A program made the position numbers and the translations under genes. A DNA stretch of 64,000 bases from Anaerolineales bacterium (lineage in GTDB: Bacteria > Chloroflexota > Anaerolineae > Anaerolineales > E44-bin32). The stretch lies in contig JAFGNH010000137.1 in assembly GCA_016927115.1 (NCBI GenBank), forward strand, positions 42,926-106,925, read 5' to 3'. Shown here in pieces: positions 1-9,258 of the stretch; positions within the stretch are counted from its first letter, which is position 1, and each line of letters begins with the position of its first letter. The notes under the pieces are model-generated. The model saw only the letters and a program-made list of their open reading frames with translations. It was not told the DNA's origin and did no database searches.

Positions 1-450
1 AATGGTACCTTCAACAGGGCGTACAACGCCTTTATATGCTGTTTCGCGAGCTTCCTGAAGCGCGCGGGCAAAATCTGCTGTGGTCATTACCGGTAGATCG
101 TCCAGAGCGCGGGCAATGCCGCGCCACAACTGGGAAAGAATTACGCCGGAGTTGCCTCGCGCCCCCATCAGGGCTCCGTGAGCCAGCTTCTTTGCAAGCC
201 CCCCGACCGTGAGATTCGTTTCTCCACCAGTCTCGTCCACGGCAGATTGCATTGTCAGCAGCATATTCGTGCCTGTATCCCCATCCGGTACTGGAAATAC
301 ATTCAGTGAGTTAACCAGCTGCTGGTTGGCGCGCAGCCACTGCAAACCGGTTTCCGTTAAGGACAGAAATGTCTCTGCGTTGATGGAGACGTATTTTTCC
401 ATTATTTCGGAACGTTGTTCCGTGCTTATTTGTGATAGAACCTGGCTCAT
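1..450 (-). CDS. fakA: FakA/YloV-type DhaL-domain kinase, N-terminal part
   Basis: Only the first 150 codons are in the window; the gene runs off the left edge. The visible part is a DhaL (DAK2) nucleotide-binding domain with the signature FPVPDGDTGTNM near residues 51-62, followed by GARGNSGVILSQLWRG and a KxVxPVEGT-like segment where the sequence ends. In the family, FakA is the ATP-binding kinase subunit that phosphorylates fatty acids presented by FakB (DegV) proteins. The start ATG at 450 lies 12 bases downstream of the Asp23 gene stop, so the two are one transcriptional unit. The order rpmB / Asp23 / FakA matches rpmB-yloU-yloV of Firmicutes, except that rpmB is divergent here. Domain assignment is firm; fatty-acid kinase function is inferred from length and synteny. 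Confidence 0.88.
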   Translation of the reverse strand, partial: MSQVLSQISTEQRSEIMEKYVSINAETFLSLTETGLQWLRANQQLVNSLNVFPVPDGDTGTNMLLTMQSAVDETGGETNLTVGGLAKKLAHGALMGARGNSGVILSQLWRGIARALDDLPVMTTADFARALQEARETAYKGVVRPVEGTI

Positions 451-462
451 CTAATACCTCGA

Positions 463-819
463 TTAATCTGTATTGCTTACCCGTAAATCCTGAACATGCA
501 CATTCACTGCTGAAACAGGCATCCCGATAGCGTTTTCAACATGATAACGCACGGTATTTGCAACACTCTTGGCTACAGATGAGATGCGGGTTCCATACTC
601 GATAACGATGAATAAGTTGATTTGAATTGTATCCCCGATTTGTTTTACTTCTACACCGTGGTGGGGATCCAGATCCAGTTGGATTGCCAATTCATCAAAT
701 ATATTGTCGGACGTCATTCCTACAACACCATAAGATTCAAGAGCAGATTGCGCCGCAATGGTGGCAATCGCTTTAGGAGAAATTAGAATTTGACCTTGAA
801 CTTCAGATCCTGGGGTCAT
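463..819 (-). CDS. Asp23/Gls24 family protein (YloU-like)
   Basis: This 118-residue protein begins MTPGSEVQGQILISPKAI and contains the Asp23 features: a short beta segment, the AIATIAAQSALESYGVVGM helix region, then GVEVKQIGDTIQINLFIVIEYG and a C-terminal VNVHVQDLRV. The family is small, cytoplasmic or membrane-peripheral, and often linked to envelope stress or lipid metabolism in Gram-positives. It sits directly upstream of the FakA/DhaL kinase, 12 bases apart, and divergent from rpmB, the classic neighbourhood of yloU. Length is normal for the family. The biochemical role is not established, so I give no gene symbol. Confidence 0.85.
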   Translation of the reverse strand: MTPGSEVQGQILISPKAIATIAAQSALESYGVVGMTSDNIFDELAIQLDLDPHHGVEVKQIGDTIQINLFIVIEYGTRISSVAKSVANTVRYHVENAIGMPVSAVNVHVQDLRVSNTD

Positions 820-849
820 TGCCCGGTCCTCCAGTGAAAATGAAAGTAA

Positions 850-878
850 TTGAACATGGCCAGAACATGTGGTATTAT
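850..878 (+). promoter_or_regulatory. sigma70-type promoter of rpmB
   Basis: TTGAAC at 850-855 and TATTAT at 873-878 are separated by 17 bases, upstream of rpmB (start 934). An AAAGGA ribosome-binding site lies at 918-923. Seen by eye only; no transcript data. Confidence 0.5.
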
Positions 879-933
879 TGCCTCCGCTGATCCCTGATTA
901 GAAAATCTTACCTTTGCAAAGGATAATGCTCCA

Positions 934-1113
934 ATGGCCAAGTGTGAATATTGCGGTAAAACAACGACCTTCGGTCAAAACAGAAGTTTTTCAATGAAGG
1001 CAACAAAAAGAACGTTCAAGCCGAATCTTCAACGTGTGCGAGTGATGGAAGATGGAAAGCTGATTCAACGAACACTCTGTACCAAATGCATCAAGCGGCT
1101 TGGTCAGCCCTGA
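934..1113 (+). CDS. rpmB: 50S ribosomal protein L28
   Basis: This 59-residue protein, too short to be obvious in a long-ORF scan, starts MAKCEYCGKTTTFGQNRSFS and ends TLCTKCIKRLGQP. It matches bacterial L28: N-terminal zinc-ribbon half CEYC, the GN(Q)xxS(H/F)S motif, the central KRTFKPNLQRVRV strand and a second CTKC pair. The four cysteines indicate the zinc-binding form of L28. An AAAGGA ribosome-binding site lies 10 bases before the ATG, and a perfect palindrome with a T run follows the stop as terminator. It is divergent from the Asp23/FakA unit, the neighbour pair that commonly accompanies rpmB. Function in the large ribosomal subunit is secure. Confidence 0.95.
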   Translation: MAKCEYCGKTTTFGQNRSFSMKATKRTFKPNLQRVRVMEDGKLIQRTLCTKCIKRLGQP

Positions 1114-1144
1114 ACCTTTATTGACAGAACTTCCTCTCTACAAT

Positions 1145-1169
1145 GACCGTCCATGGACGGTCTTTTTTT
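1145..1169 (+). terminator. rho-independent terminator after rpmB
   Basis: GACCGTCCATGGACGGTC at 1145-1162 is a perfect palindrome followed immediately by a run of T residues. It also ends the convergent rpe gene, whose stop lies inside the T run. Confidence 0.85.
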
Positions 1170-1845
1170 ATTGTACTTCAATTGCGGATAATTTCTGTCT
1201 CAGTTGATCGATTCCTGCCTGAATTCCAGCAGGGTAGGCGAAAATTGAACTGCCAGCTACAAATACATCAGCTCCAGCCAGCGCTACTTTTTGAATGCTG
1301 GATGCGTCAATGCCACCATCCACCTCAATTAACGCTTTTGTAAGCCCTTCGTTGCGCCAGTTGGATAAAGTCTTAATTCTCTGCAGACTTGATTCCAGAA
1401 ATGACTGGCCGCCAAAACCGGGGTCTACACTCATCACAAGGATAGTATCTACCATTTGAATGACTTCACGGATGGCTTCAACAGGTGTGCCCGGATTTAA
1501 TGTAATCCCTGGATCGGCACCCAGTTCTCTGATTGATTGAAGTGTTCGGTGAATATGAGGGCAGGTTTCAATGTGTACAGTCAAACGATTTGCACCCGCA
1601 TTGATATAGCTCTCGAGCATCTTTTCGGGTTCAAGCACCATCAGGTGTACATCCAGAGGAAGACCAGTCACCTTTTTACAGGCGCGTACAATCATCGGCC
1701 CCATGGCCAGATTGGGGACAAAATGACCGTCCATGACATCGATATGGATCCAGTCCGCTCCGGCTTCTTCTGCATTACGGATCTGGTCTCCGAGTCGGGT
1801 GAAATCCGCTGCTAATATGGATGGAGCAATCAAGTGCTGTTTCAT
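1168..1845 (-). CDS. rpe: ribulose-phosphate 3-epimerase
   Basis: A 225-residue TIM-barrel epimerase that interconverts ribulose 5-phosphate and xylulose 5-phosphate in the pentose phosphate pathway. Family motifs are all present: IAPSILAADF at the N terminus, HIDVMDGHFVPNLAMGP with the metal-binding His and catalytic Asp, DVHLMV, VMSVDPGFGGQSF near residue 140, EVDGGI with the second catalytic Asp, and AGSSIF in the phosphate-binding loop. I chose ATG at 1845 because MKQHLIAPSILAADF fits the family start. An ATG four codons upstream (1857) and a TTG at 1881 are also open. Length is typical. It is a single gene, convergent with rpmB. Confidence 0.95.
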   Translation of the reverse strand: MKQHLIAPSILAADFTRLGDQIRNAEEAGADWIHIDVMDGHFVPNLAMGPMIVRACKKVTGLPLDVHLMVLEPEKMLESYINAGANRLTVHIETCPHIHRTLQSIRELGADPGITLNPGTPVEAIREVIQMVDTILVMSVDPGFGGQSFLESSLQRIKTLSNWRNEGLTKALIEVDGGIDASSIQKVALAGADVFVAGSSIFAYPAGIQAGIDQLRQKLSAIEVQ

Positions 1846-2123
1846 GCGGTCAATCATACCTTTGCCAAAGGTTAATATCAAGGAGGACTTACCCGGGTAT
1901 TGGAAATACCGGTTATATGAGCATATGGGGCTTTAGCCTGAAGCTGTTTAACAGGAACTCAGTACCATTAATTCCATTATGAAGGATTTGTCGATTGTCT
2001 GCGGTTCGTTTAGAATACAGTAGGGGTTTCTGCATAATGCTGCAGGAAGCCCTGCAATGGGCTGAGGGTAACCTTTGAGGTGCAGAAGCCTGCTTCATGG
2101 TCAGACCGGAGGGTGGAGAAGGT

Positions 2124-2606
2124 ATGAAAAGCAAACGGATTATTGTGCTGTTTGTACTCATCGCCCAGGTGTTTCTGGGAGGATGTGCAACGGGTGGAAC
2201 TGACTTCGGACAGCAGCCTTCCTCGACACCCTCCGCAATCCGTCTTCCACCTCAATGGACAGCTACACCATGGCCAGACCCAAATTCTGAAGTCTTACAG
2301 GAGTCAGTCGGTGAGTGGGCTGCATGTCCGGATGACCCTTCAATTCCACTTTCACTCCTCAAAGCAGGCCAGAGTGCTGTGGTCACATCCGACATCGTTC
2401 GGACTATTCAACTGCGGGATATCGCAGGGTGGTCTGGAAGTCAGGTGGTGGCCTCGTTGCAACCTGGCGAACAGGTGGAAATCCTTGAAGGGCCGGTTTG
2501 CCTGGACCAATTCATCTGGTGGCGCGTCCACTCCGTTGTCTATGCGGTGGACGGGTGGACAATTGAGGGCAACCAGTATGAGAGCTGGCTCCTTCCAAAG
2601 AAGTAG
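2124..2606 (+). CDS. small secreted lipoprotein, possibly with an SH3-like domain
   Basis: The 160-residue product has a lipoprotein signal: MKSKR, a hydrophobic stretch and the lipobox FLGGC near residues 18-22. A low-complexity Ser/Thr/Pro linker with TPSAIRLPPQWTATPWP follows. The C-terminal 80 residues (GQSAVVTSDIVRTIQLRDIAG, then LQPGEQVEILEGPVCLDQFIWWRVH and DGWTIEGNQYESWLLP) have the alternating-strand pattern and W-rich end of bacterial SH3-like domains of Chloroflexi surface lipoproteins; this is pattern recognition. ATG at 2124 was chosen because GGAGAAGGT lies just before it and it gives a proper signal peptide; an in-frame ATG at 2097 would spoil it. No specific role can be assigned. 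Confidence 0.75.
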   Translation: MKSKRIIVLFVLIAQVFLGGCATGGTDFGQQPSSTPSAIRLPPQWTATPWPDPNSEVLQESVGEWAACPDDPSIPLSLLKAGQSAVVTSDIVRTIQLRDIAGWSGSQVVASLQPGEQVEILEGPVCLDQFIWWRVHSVVYAVDGWTIEGNQYESWLLPKK

Positions 2607-2679
2607 GGCTTTCCTTTACCACGCGATCTATGGTCATTAACCAGATTCAGGAAGGATTGAATGTTATGGGGGATTCTGA

Positions 2680-3726
2680 TCAGGAGTATTTATTTTCCAC
2701 AGCCAGCTGACCGCAGCCTGCATGAATATCCAGACCGCGTCGCAGCCTTACACTGCAGGAGATATTATTCTCTGTAAGAGCCTTTTCAAATTGATCCACC
2801 CGTGAGCTGGATGTGCGGTGATAGGAACTTTGCGGTGACGAGTTCAGCGGTATCAGGTTGATATGGCACAGCATGTCTCCGGCAAATGCAATCAATCGTT
2901 CCAGCTGCTCTTCGGTATCATTCACATTCTCAATCAGCGCCCATTCAAATGTTATTCGTCTTCCGGATTGATCCACATAGTTCCGGCAGGCCGTCAGGAG
3001 ATCCTTCAAGGGATACTTCCTGTTGATGGGGAGAAGCCGGGTGCGAAGCTCTTCTGTGGCTGCATGAAGTGAGATGGCAAGCCGGTAGGGGTGTTTTTCC
3101 TCTGTGTAGCGGAGAATCTGGGGAACCAGTCCGACGGTAGAGACTGTGATCCGGCGAGCCCCCAGATTCAAACCATCAGCGTGATTGAGGAGTTCCATCG
3201 CCTGGATACTCTCTTCGTAATTATGGAATGGCTCTCCCATTCCCATCAAGACAACATTGGAGAGTTTATCCCCGGATTGTTCCAGTTCTCGTGCGTAATG
3301 GTAGACCTGAGCCGCAATTTCCCCTCTCGAGAGGTTTCGCTGGAAACCCATCTGGCCGGTTGCACAAAAAGCACATCCCATAGCACAACCAACCTGCGTG
3401 GATATACAGACCGTACGGCGCTTGTGATACAACATGAACACTGATTCGACAGCCTGGCCATCAGGCAGGTTGAACAGGGCTTTTCGGGTTGAACCATCAC
3501 TGGAGTGCAGTTCCTTTAATACCTTTAAAGGTTGAAACTCGAAATCCTGGTCGAGGCGGGCGCGGAGATTCCTGGAAAGTGTTGAGATTTGTTCGACGCT
3601 GCTGACGTGATTTCTATGCAGCGCAGTCCATAGCTGTTGTGCGCGATACGAGGGTTCACCCATCTTTTTAATCAGGGCTGCCAGATCTTCATAGGAGTAA
3701 TCGAGCAGCAGTGGTTTCTGGGTCAG
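2680..3726 (-). CDS. rlmN: dual-specificity rRNA/tRNA adenine-C2 methyltransferase RlmN, probable CTG start
   Basis: RlmN is a radical-SAM enzyme that methylates C2 of A2503 in 23S rRNA and A37 in some tRNAs. The cluster-binding cysteines are in GCAMGCAFCATG (about residues 114, 118, 121); the resolving methyl-carrier cysteine is in LDIHAGCGQL near the C terminus. The first ATG in frame (3663) would cut off residues LLLDYSYEDLAALIKK, which belong to the conserved N-terminal helix of the family. No ATG, GTG or TTG occurs between that ATG and the upstream in-frame stop, but CTG at 3726 is preceded by GGGAGG with 6 bases of spacing and overlaps the stop of the upstream HAD gene as CTGA. I therefore start at CTG, giving 348 residues, the normal length. 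Confidence 0.9.
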   Translation of the reverse strand: MTQKPLLLDYSYEDLAALIKKMGEPSYRAQQLWTALHRNHVSSVEQISTLSRNLRARLDQDFEFQPLKVLKELHSSDGSTRKALFNLPDGQAVESVFMLYHKRRTVCISTQVGCAMGCAFCATGQMGFQRNLSRGEIAAQVYHYARELEQSGDKLSNVVLMGMGEPFHNYEESIQAMELLNHADGLNLGARRITVSTVGLVPQILRYTEEKHPYRLAISLHAATEELRTRLLPINRKYPLKDLLTACRNYVDQSGRRITFEWALIENVNDTEEQLERLIAFAGDMLCHINLIPLNSSPQSSYHRTSSSRVDQFEKALTENNISCSVRLRRGLDIHAGCGQLAVENKYS

Positions 3727-4526
3727 TGCCGGCCTCCCGTCAGGAATTCAATAACCTCGAAAAGATCTTCGAAAATCAGATCGGGTTGAATGGAAGATGT
3801 CTCCAACATTTCTCTGCTGGTAACACCGGTAAGCAGCAGGCCTGTTTTCATACCGGCTCGGATCGCACCGAGGATATCGGTTTCCAGCCGGTCTCCCAAC
3901 ACCAGGATCGACTGGGGCTTCGCCTGCAGCCGTTTCATGACGATCTCATACATTCTTGGTTCGGGTTTTCCGATCGTTAAAGCCTTCACATCGGAAGCTT
4001 TTTCCAGTGCAGCCATAATTCCGCCTGAGCCGACACCATAACCGTTTTCCAGCGGGAAGGAACCGTCTCCGTTTGTAGCTATATAAGGAATACCGCGCCG
4101 GATGGCGTTCACCATTTTATTGAGTTTTTTCCATGTAAGTTCCCTATCCATAGCACTCACGGCGATTTCTGCCTCTTCAGGGTCTTCTACAAGGGTTAAG
4201 CCTGCATCAAGCATGGCCTGCATCAGGCCATTTTCCCCCAGCATAATGACTTTCGTGCCGGGAGGGTATTCGCCTTTGAGATATTCTGCAGTTGCTACGG
4301 CTGAAGTTGTAATCTCTTCTACCGAAACAGGAACCCCGATATCTTCCATACGCTGCTTAAACTCTTCACGGGAAGCAGTAGCATTGTTGGTAGCGAGTGC
4401 AAAGGGAATATTATTCTCGCGCAGGTATGTGAATATATCCTGTGCTCCCGGAAGCGGTGTATTGCCGCGCCAAACAACACCATCAAGATCAAAAATTACC
4501 GCTCTGATTGAATTTTCCTGTTGCAT
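3723..4526 (-). CDS. HAD-IIA family sugar/nucleotide phosphatase (NagD-like)
   Basis: A 267-residue HAD-superfamily hydrolase. Motif I is AVIFDLDGVVWRG (residues 9-21, nucleophile Asp and acid-base Asp), motif II lies in FALATNNATASRE, and motifs III/IV in TIGKPEPRMYEIV and VLGDRLETDILGAIRAGMKTGLLLTGV. The cap insertion and the GDRLETDI motif are typical of subfamily IIA (NagD, PNPase-like, phosphoglycolate phosphatases). The substrate cannot be read from sequence. Its stop overlaps the probable CTG start of rlmN by 4 bases, so the two are likely translationally coupled. An AAGG ribosome-binding site precedes ATG 4526. Confidence 0.88.
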   Translation of the reverse strand: MQQENSIRAVIFDLDGVVWRGNTPLPGAQDIFTYLRENNIPFALATNNATASREEFKQRMEDIGVPVSVEEITTSAVATAEYLKGEYPPGTKVIMLGENGLMQAMLDAGLTLVEDPEEAEIAVSAMDRELTWKKLNKMVNAIRRGIPYIATNGDGSFPLENGYGVGSGGIMAALEKASDVKALTIGKPEPRMYEIVMKRLQAKPQSILVLGDRLETDILGAIRAGMKTGLLLTGVTSREMLETSSIQPDLIFEDLFEVIEFLTGGRH

Positions 4527-4575
4527 ACCTTATCCTTGAAATAGTATTGGCATCCATAAAGGCCCTCTGAGCAGC

Positions 4576-4610
4576 AAAAAGGCTCAAAATGCGGAATTTT
4601 CGCAGGAGCC
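4576..4610 (-). terminator. terminator of the tig-clpP-clpX-DUF1028 strand
   Basis: On the minus strand GGCTC pairs with GAGCC around an inner TGCG/CGCA hairpin, followed by TTTTT. It lies 63 bases beyond the DUF1028 stop. Confidence 0.6.
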
Positions 4611-4672
4611 GATTTTTGCTTCAGGTTAAGTATTATAACGGCTATCGCTTTGTCAGGGAAAATAGGACGGAG

Positions 4673-5584
4673 TCAGTCTTTCAGAAAGGTTTCCTGAAGG
4701 AAAATGTAGACCGGTCTATCGATCCAGCCTTCTTCGAAGTCTATACGTTCCTCGAAATTCTCACTACCAATAAAGCTGCGCAGTGCCTGGAGAGCGGGGG
4801 GATGAAGAGGTTCCTCCGGGATCTGTTCCAGCTGACCATGTGCTACCAGGATGGCATAGAGGCCTGGAAGGGCATTTTCCAGACTCATTCGATCGGATGG
4901 TTCACTCTGTTCGAAATACAACCGGTGCAGGCGAAGAAGGTGCTGCAGCCGCGGAACCGGGTCTGTGTGGTCATCCACCCTGTAATCGATCCAGCGGTCA
5001 TTAAAGCCGCCATAGCCGGCATCTGCTCTGGCGATGTAAATAGCAGCACTCTGGCGGCCGCGGCGGTCACCGCCGGCGCGATCGCCTGCGAGCAGAGCGG
5101 CCAGAAGACGCTCCGGAAATGCTTCAGTGGAAGACTCAAATGTCGATCGCATAGCATCGATGGTCTCAGGGCCTGTGAGGATATTTCCCTGAACAGCGTA
5201 TTGGCGCCCGGTATATCCACCCGCCCAGGGCTGGCATTCAGCTCCGGTGTACGTTGCAGCTTCGCCATGGAAATCTACAATGCCGACCTGCCTCAGGGAT
5301 GCCTGCTCGTCAGCCTGAAGCAGAATGTCCAGGGTTTTTTTGGCTGATTTTCCATCTGTGACCAGCTTGAAGGCCTCCGGGCCGAAGCTGGTATTAGCGT
5401 AGGATTGAGTTGCTACTGCACAGCATTCTGCCTTCACCCAGGGCACAACTGCCCCTGCTGCGGGGAATTTGGATGCAACTGCAACCCCGAGGCTGCGGGT
5501 GTCCGGATCAAAGGCAACAATGGAGAATGTGGCAACAGGGTGGAAGGGAATGGGCTTTCCTGGCGAGGAAGGTTCAAGCCGCAT
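4673..5584 (-). CDS. DUF1028 family protein (Ntn-hydrolase-like)
   Basis: The 303-residue product contains [43 protein letters not shown], the hallmark N-terminal region of DUF1028 proteins, followed by [19 protein letters not shown] and [23 protein letters not shown], both conserved in the family. The fold belongs to the Ntn-hydrolase group; substrates are not known, and the catalytic N-terminal residue of true Ntn enzymes is not evident. The start at ATG 5584 overlaps the end of clpX by 11 bases and lies about 15 residues before the domain; upstream starts inside clpX give an unsupported extension. No good ribosome-binding site is visible, consistent with coupling to clpX. Confidence 0.85.
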   Translation of the reverse strand: MRLEPSSPGKPIPFHPVATFSIVAFDPDTRSLGVAVASKFPAAGAVVPWVKAECCAVATQSYANTSFGPEAFKLVTDGKSAKKTLDILLQADEQASLRQVGIVDFHGEAATYTGAECQPWAGGYTGRQYAVQGNILTGPETIDAMRSTFESSTEAFPERLLAALLAGDRAGGDRRGRQSAAIYIARADAGYGGFNDRWIDYRVDDHTDPVPRLQHLLRLHRLYFEQSEPSDRMSLENALPGLYAILVAHGQLEQIPEEPLHPPALQALRSFIGSENFEERIDFEEGWIDRPVYIFLQETFLKD

Positions 5585-6875
5585 CAGGGAAGGATTCCGT
5601 AGTATCCCGGGAGAGGTCATTGCCAAAGGAATCTTGCAGGCGCGGTTTTTCTTTCTTGACGAAAACATCAGCGTCTACAAGGATTTTCCGTACATCGGAG
5701 CGGGAAGGGATTTCATACATGACATCCAGCAGTGCATGTTCGATAATGGAACGCAGGCCGCGTGCACCGGTTTCGCGTTCCAGAGCAAGCTGAGCGGCAG
5801 AGGAAAGGGCTTCTTCAGTGAAAACCAGCTCAACTTTATCGATTTCAAGCAGACGCTGATACTGTTTTACCAGTGCATTGCGGGGTCTGGTGAGAATGGC
5901 TCGCAGGGCATCCAGGTCGAGCGGTTCAACATACGTCGAAACCGGCAGGCGCCCAACCAGCTCAGGAATCAACCCAAACCGCATTAAATCATCAGGGATC
6001 AGGGATTGCAGAAGATTTGCTTCGCTGGAGAGCTCGCCCTCTGAATCAAGGCGGCCTGGAAAGCCCATCCGGCCGCGGGAGCCAATCCGTTTACCGACGA
6101 TTTCAGTTAATCCATCGAAGGTACCACCACAAATGAAGAGTACATTTTTGGTGTTCAACTGGATGAAATCCTGCTGCGGGTGCTTTCGGCCACCCTGAGG
6201 AGGAACATTGACAACCGCGCCTTCGATAATCTTCAGCAGTGCCTGCTGCACGCCCTCCCCGGAAACATCACGAGTAATGCTGGGATTATCCCCGGATTTT
6301 CGGGCAATCTTGTCTATTTCATCAATATACACGATGCCCTTTTCTGCTCTGGCTATATTAAAATCCGAAGCTTGCAACAGCCGAAGAAGTATGTTTTCAA
6401 CATCTTCTCCAACATATCCGGCTTCCGTAAGGGCAGTGGCGTCGGTTATGCAGAAAGGAACGTCGAGGGTCCTGGCCAGTGTCTGGGCAAGCAGGGTTTT
6501 CCCACAGCCAGTAGGGCCAATCAACAGAATGTTGCTCTTCTCGAGTTCCACGCCACTATTCCTCTGCGAGGATATTCTTTTGTAATGGTTGTATACAGCG
6601 ACAGAGAGCACGCGCTTGGCGTGCTCCTGACCGACAACATAATCTTCAAGATGAGCAAAAATCTCTTTGGGCGATAGATTCGGACGCCCACTTGATAACA
6701 AACCGGAATATGTGGGGGCTTGCTCACTGTCCAGAATATCCCGGCATAAATCTACACATTCATTGCAAATATAGACCCCTTCGGGGCCAGCGATTAAACG
6801 GTGGACTTCAGTTTCTGTCCGGGAACAAAAGGAACAACGCCTTTCCGGATCTTCCTTGCTGCCACCGTGAGACAT
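5574..6875 (-). CDS. clpX: ATP-dependent Clp protease ATP-binding subunit ClpX
   Basis: A 433-residue AAA+ unfoldase. The N-terminal zinc-binding domain is CSFC (residues 15-18) with CNECVDLC near residue 38-45, the dimerisation and adaptor module of ClpX. The AAA+ core has Walker [13 protein letters not shown], Walker [12 protein letters not shown], pore-loop region [16 protein letters not shown], the sensor region [16 protein letters not shown], and the IGF-like loop region around [11 protein letters not shown]. It delivers substrates to ClpP, whose gene ends 2 bases upstream. Length is typical. It overlaps the following DUF1028 gene. Confidence 0.97.
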   Translation of the reverse strand: MSHGGSKEDPERRCSFCSRTETEVHRLIAGPEGVYICNECVDLCRDILDSEQAPTYSGLLSSGRPNLSPKEIFAHLEDYVVGQEHAKRVLSVAVYNHYKRISSQRNSGVELEKSNILLIGPTGCGKTLLAQTLARTLDVPFCITDATALTEAGYVGEDVENILLRLLQASDFNIARAEKGIVYIDEIDKIARKSGDNPSITRDVSGEGVQQALLKIIEGAVVNVPPQGGRKHPQQDFIQLNTKNVLFICGGTFDGLTEIVGKRIGSRGRMGFPGRLDSEGELSSEANLLQSLIPDDLMRFGLIPELVGRLPVSTYVEPLDLDALRAILTRPRNALVKQYQRLLEIDKVELVFTEEALSSAAQLALERETGARGLRSIIEHALLDVMYEIPSRSDVRKILVDADVFVKKEKPRLQDSFGNDLSRDTTESFPDAA

Positions 6876-6877
6876 AG

Positions 6878-7495
6878 CTAGCTGCTCTCTTTCTCGTCCG
6901 TATCCTCATGGGAGGTGAGAACATGGTCAATAAGGCCGTATTCTTTTGCACTGTAGCCGTTCATATAAAAGTCACGTTCTGTATCCCGTTCGATGACTTC
7001 CAAACTCTGACCGGTATGCTTAATCAATATATTATTGATTTCTTCCCTCAAGCGCAAGATTTCTTTGGCCTGGATTTCAATGTCGCTGGCCTGGCCCTGG
7101 GCTCCACCAAGAGGCTGATGAATATGAATGGTGGCATGCGGAAGTGCGTAGCGCAACCCCTTTGAGCCTGCAGTGAGCAGTACTGTGCCAAATGACGCAG
7201 TAAGGCCTACTGCAACTGTCGAGATGGGTGCTCGAACCTGCTGCATGGTATCGTAGATCGCCAGTCCGGCATAAATATGGCCACCGGGTGAGTTGATATA
7301 CATCTGAATCTGGCGGTCCGGATCGTCGTTGTCCAGGTAAAGCAGCTGGGCAACTATAAGATTGGCTACCTGGTCATTAATCGCTGATCCGAGAATGACG
7401 ATTCGCTCGCGCAGGAGCAAGGAGTAGATATCGTAAGCTCGTTCTCCTCGGCTGGAGGATTCAATAACCATCGGGATCATCATACGTGGGTCCAT
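6878..7495 (-). CDS. clpP: ATP-dependent Clp protease proteolytic subunit ClpP
   Basis: A 205-residue serine protease subunit forming the tetradecameric barrel with ClpX. The strand before the active site, [20 protein letters not shown], is canonical. The nucleophilic Ser is in [14 protein letters not shown] (family consensus usually has ASMGA, so Met is Phe here), the catalytic His in [11 protein letters not shown], and the Asp in [18 protein letters not shown]. An AAAGGA ribosome-binding site lies 8 bases before ATG 7495. The order tig-clpP-clpX is the widely conserved bacterial arrangement and suggests co-transcription. Confidence 0.97.
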   Translation of the reverse strand: MDPRMMIPMVIESSSRGERAYDIYSLLLRERIVILGSAINDQVANLIVAQLLYLDNDDPDRQIQMYINSPGGHIYAGLAIYDTMQQVRAPISTVAVGLTASFGTVLLTAGSKGLRYALPHATIHIHQPLGGAQGQASDIEIQAKEILRLREEINNILIKHTGQSLEVIERDTERDFYMNGYSAKEYGLIDHVLTSHEDTDEKESS

Positions 7496-7563
7496 TTTTA
7501 TTATTCCTTTTAGATCAGACCGGTGTGTAGAAGACAGCTGGCAGCCGGATAAATATTCTGGAG

Positions 7564-9207
7564 CTAGCTGGCTTCATCCGAAGATTTATCTTCTTCAATG
7601 CGGTCTTCACCGGGGTCTGAAGAAGCTTCTTCAGCTGGCTTAACTGATTCTTCTTTATCGGTATTTTTTTCTTCAGTAGTTTTTGTTTCTTTTACTGATT
7701 TCTTTTTTGCTGGTGCTTTCTTTTTTGGAGCTGGTATTTTTTCAGCAGCAGCGGTTGTTTTCTGTTCTTTGGTTTCTTCTTCAGCAGTTTTCGTTTCTTT
7801 TACTGATTTCTTTTTTGCTGGTGCTTTCTTTTTTGGAGTTGGTTTCTTCTCAGCGGCAGAAGTTCCTTCCAGTTCTTTGGTTTCTTCTTCAGGAGAATAC
7901 TTGTCGCGGGCGATCAAGGAGAGCCGGTCTATGGTCTTCCGCGTGAGAAGGTCCATAAGAATTCTCTGGCGCTGCACCGGGTGATTCAGCAGTTTTTCGA
8001 TTTCTGCGTTGCTCTGAGGGAACTGGGCACGCAGGTTGCTGATTTCTGCCTCGATTTCGTCATTTTCCACGCGGATCTTCTGCAGATCGAGGGCTTTCCC
8101 CAGTACCAGGGAACGTTTCAGTCGGAATTCTGCATCAGGCTCGATGTCTTTTCGGAAATCCTGGATGGTTTTATTTTCCAATTTGAGCTGCTCTGCGAGA
8201 CTGAATTTTCGCTGCCTGAGGTTTTGATCGACTTCCTGCAGCATTTCGTCGATTTCTTCTTCGAGAAGAATGGGCGGATAGTCTATTTCTGCACCTTCGA
8301 CGATTTTCGAAATAAGTTCCCGGTTATATTCTTCGAGAGCCTGTCGCTTCTCTGTTTCAAGAATATCAGCCCGAATTTTCCCCTTCATATCCTCAAGATT
8401 CTCAAAATCGCCGAGTTCCGAAACAAGCTCATCGGTGAGTTCCGGCAGCTCGCGTGATTTTACATCGAGGCACTTGATGGTGAACATTGCTGTGCGGTTC
8501 CGCAGCTGCTCGTCCTCATAATCGCCGGGGAAAGTGTATTCGATCTCTTTTTCCAGTTCACTTTCCAGGCCGATCAGGTGTTCATAGATGCCCTTGAACG
8601 GATAGTTCCCTTCCTCGGATACAAGCAGTGTAATACCGTGCTCCTCAGCAAGGTGACGGTCCTCTTCGGTTTCATCGATGCCTTCTTTCGGCAGCAGCTC
8701 TCCATGAACATCCACCACAACCAGATCCGAAAGCTGGGCAGGGCGTTCTACCGGTTCGATTACAGCACGTGATTGCTGCAGCATTGTAAGGACTTCCTGT
8801 TCCCGTTCTTCATTTATTTCTGGATCGGTAAAATCGATCCGGATGTCTTCATAGCTGCCAAGTTCAACGATCGGCTGGAGCGGGACCGTGTATTTAAGTA
8901 CCAGCGGCTCACGGCTGACAATGTCGTTAAAGCTGCCTATGCTGGAGGGATTGATATCTGCTTCCTCCAGCGCTTTGCTGTAGACTTCCTGGCCAAGTGA
9001 TTCCAGGGCTTCTTCAAAAACTGTGTCCTCACCAAGGCGGTGCAGGAGAATATCGTAGGGTGCTTTTCCTGGACGGAATCCCGGTACCTTTACCTGGCTG
9101 CTGAGTTTCCGGGCAGTCTTCTTCATCGCAGCAGTAACCATTTCTTCGGGCACTTCTATGGTAAGTTCGACCTGGCGATTTTCAAGTTCGTTCTGTTCGA
9201 TTTTCAA
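7564..9207 (-). CDS. tig: trigger factor with lysine-rich repeated C-terminal tail
   Basis: Trigger factor is the ribosome-associated chaperone and peptidyl-prolyl isomerase. The N-terminal ribosome-binding domain carries the signature [16 protein letters not shown], the FKBP-like PPIase region begins near [12 protein letters not shown], and a long helical C-terminal chaperone domain follows. I start at TTG 9207 ([19 protein letters not shown]), which matches the family start and has GGAAGG 9 bases upstream; the in-frame ATG at 9252 adds an unsupported MHAHSF segment. The protein is 547 residues, about 100 longer than usual, because of an acidic/Lys-rich tail with two copies of [15 protein letters not shown]. 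It heads the clpP-clpX group. Confidence 0.95.
   Translation of the reverse strand: MKIEQNELENRQVELTIEVPEEMVTAAMKKTARKLSSQVKVPGFRPGKAPYDILLHRLGEDTVFEEALESLGQEVYSKALEEADINPSSIGSFNDIVSREPLVLKYTVPLQPIVELGSYEDIRIDFTDPEINEEREQEVLTMLQQSRAVIEPVERPAQLSDLVVVDVHGELLPKEGIDETEEDRHLAEEHGITLLVSEEGNYPFKGIYEHLIGLESELEKEIEYTFPGDYEDEQLRNRTAMFTIKCLDVKSRELPELTDELVSELGDFENLEDMKGKIRADILETEKRQALEEYNRELISKIVEGAEIDYPPILLEEEIDEMLQEVDQNLRQRKFSLAEQLKLENKTIQDFRKDIEPDAEFRLKRSLVLGKALDLQKIRVENDEIEAEISNLRAQFPQSNAEIEKLLNHPVQRQRILMDLLTRKTIDRLSLIARDKYSPEEETKELEGTSAAEKKPTPKKKAPAKKKSVKETKTAEEETKEQKTTAAAEKIPAPKKKAPAKKKSVKETKTTEEKNTDKEESVKPAEEASSDPGEDRIEEDKSSDEAS
7685..7838 (-). repeat. 46-bp direct repeat inside tig
   Basis: The 46 bases at 7685-7730 recur identically at 7793-7838, a period of 108 bp (36 codons). 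They encode two identical Lys-rich [13 protein letters not shown] blocks in the trigger factor tail. Suggests a recent in-frame tandem duplication. Confidence 0.9.
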
Positions 9208-9258
9208 GAGATTAATCCTTCCTGGCAGTTCCTTAAAAGAATGGGCATGCATAAATTG

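Noticed and set aside
209..454. Plus-strand ORF opposite the FakA gene
   Set aside because: It is the antisense of the well supported DhaL domain; composition is that of a shadow frame.
2680..3663. rlmN starting at ATG 3663
   Set aside because: Removes the conserved N-terminal helix; the CTG start with a strong ribosome-binding site fits better.
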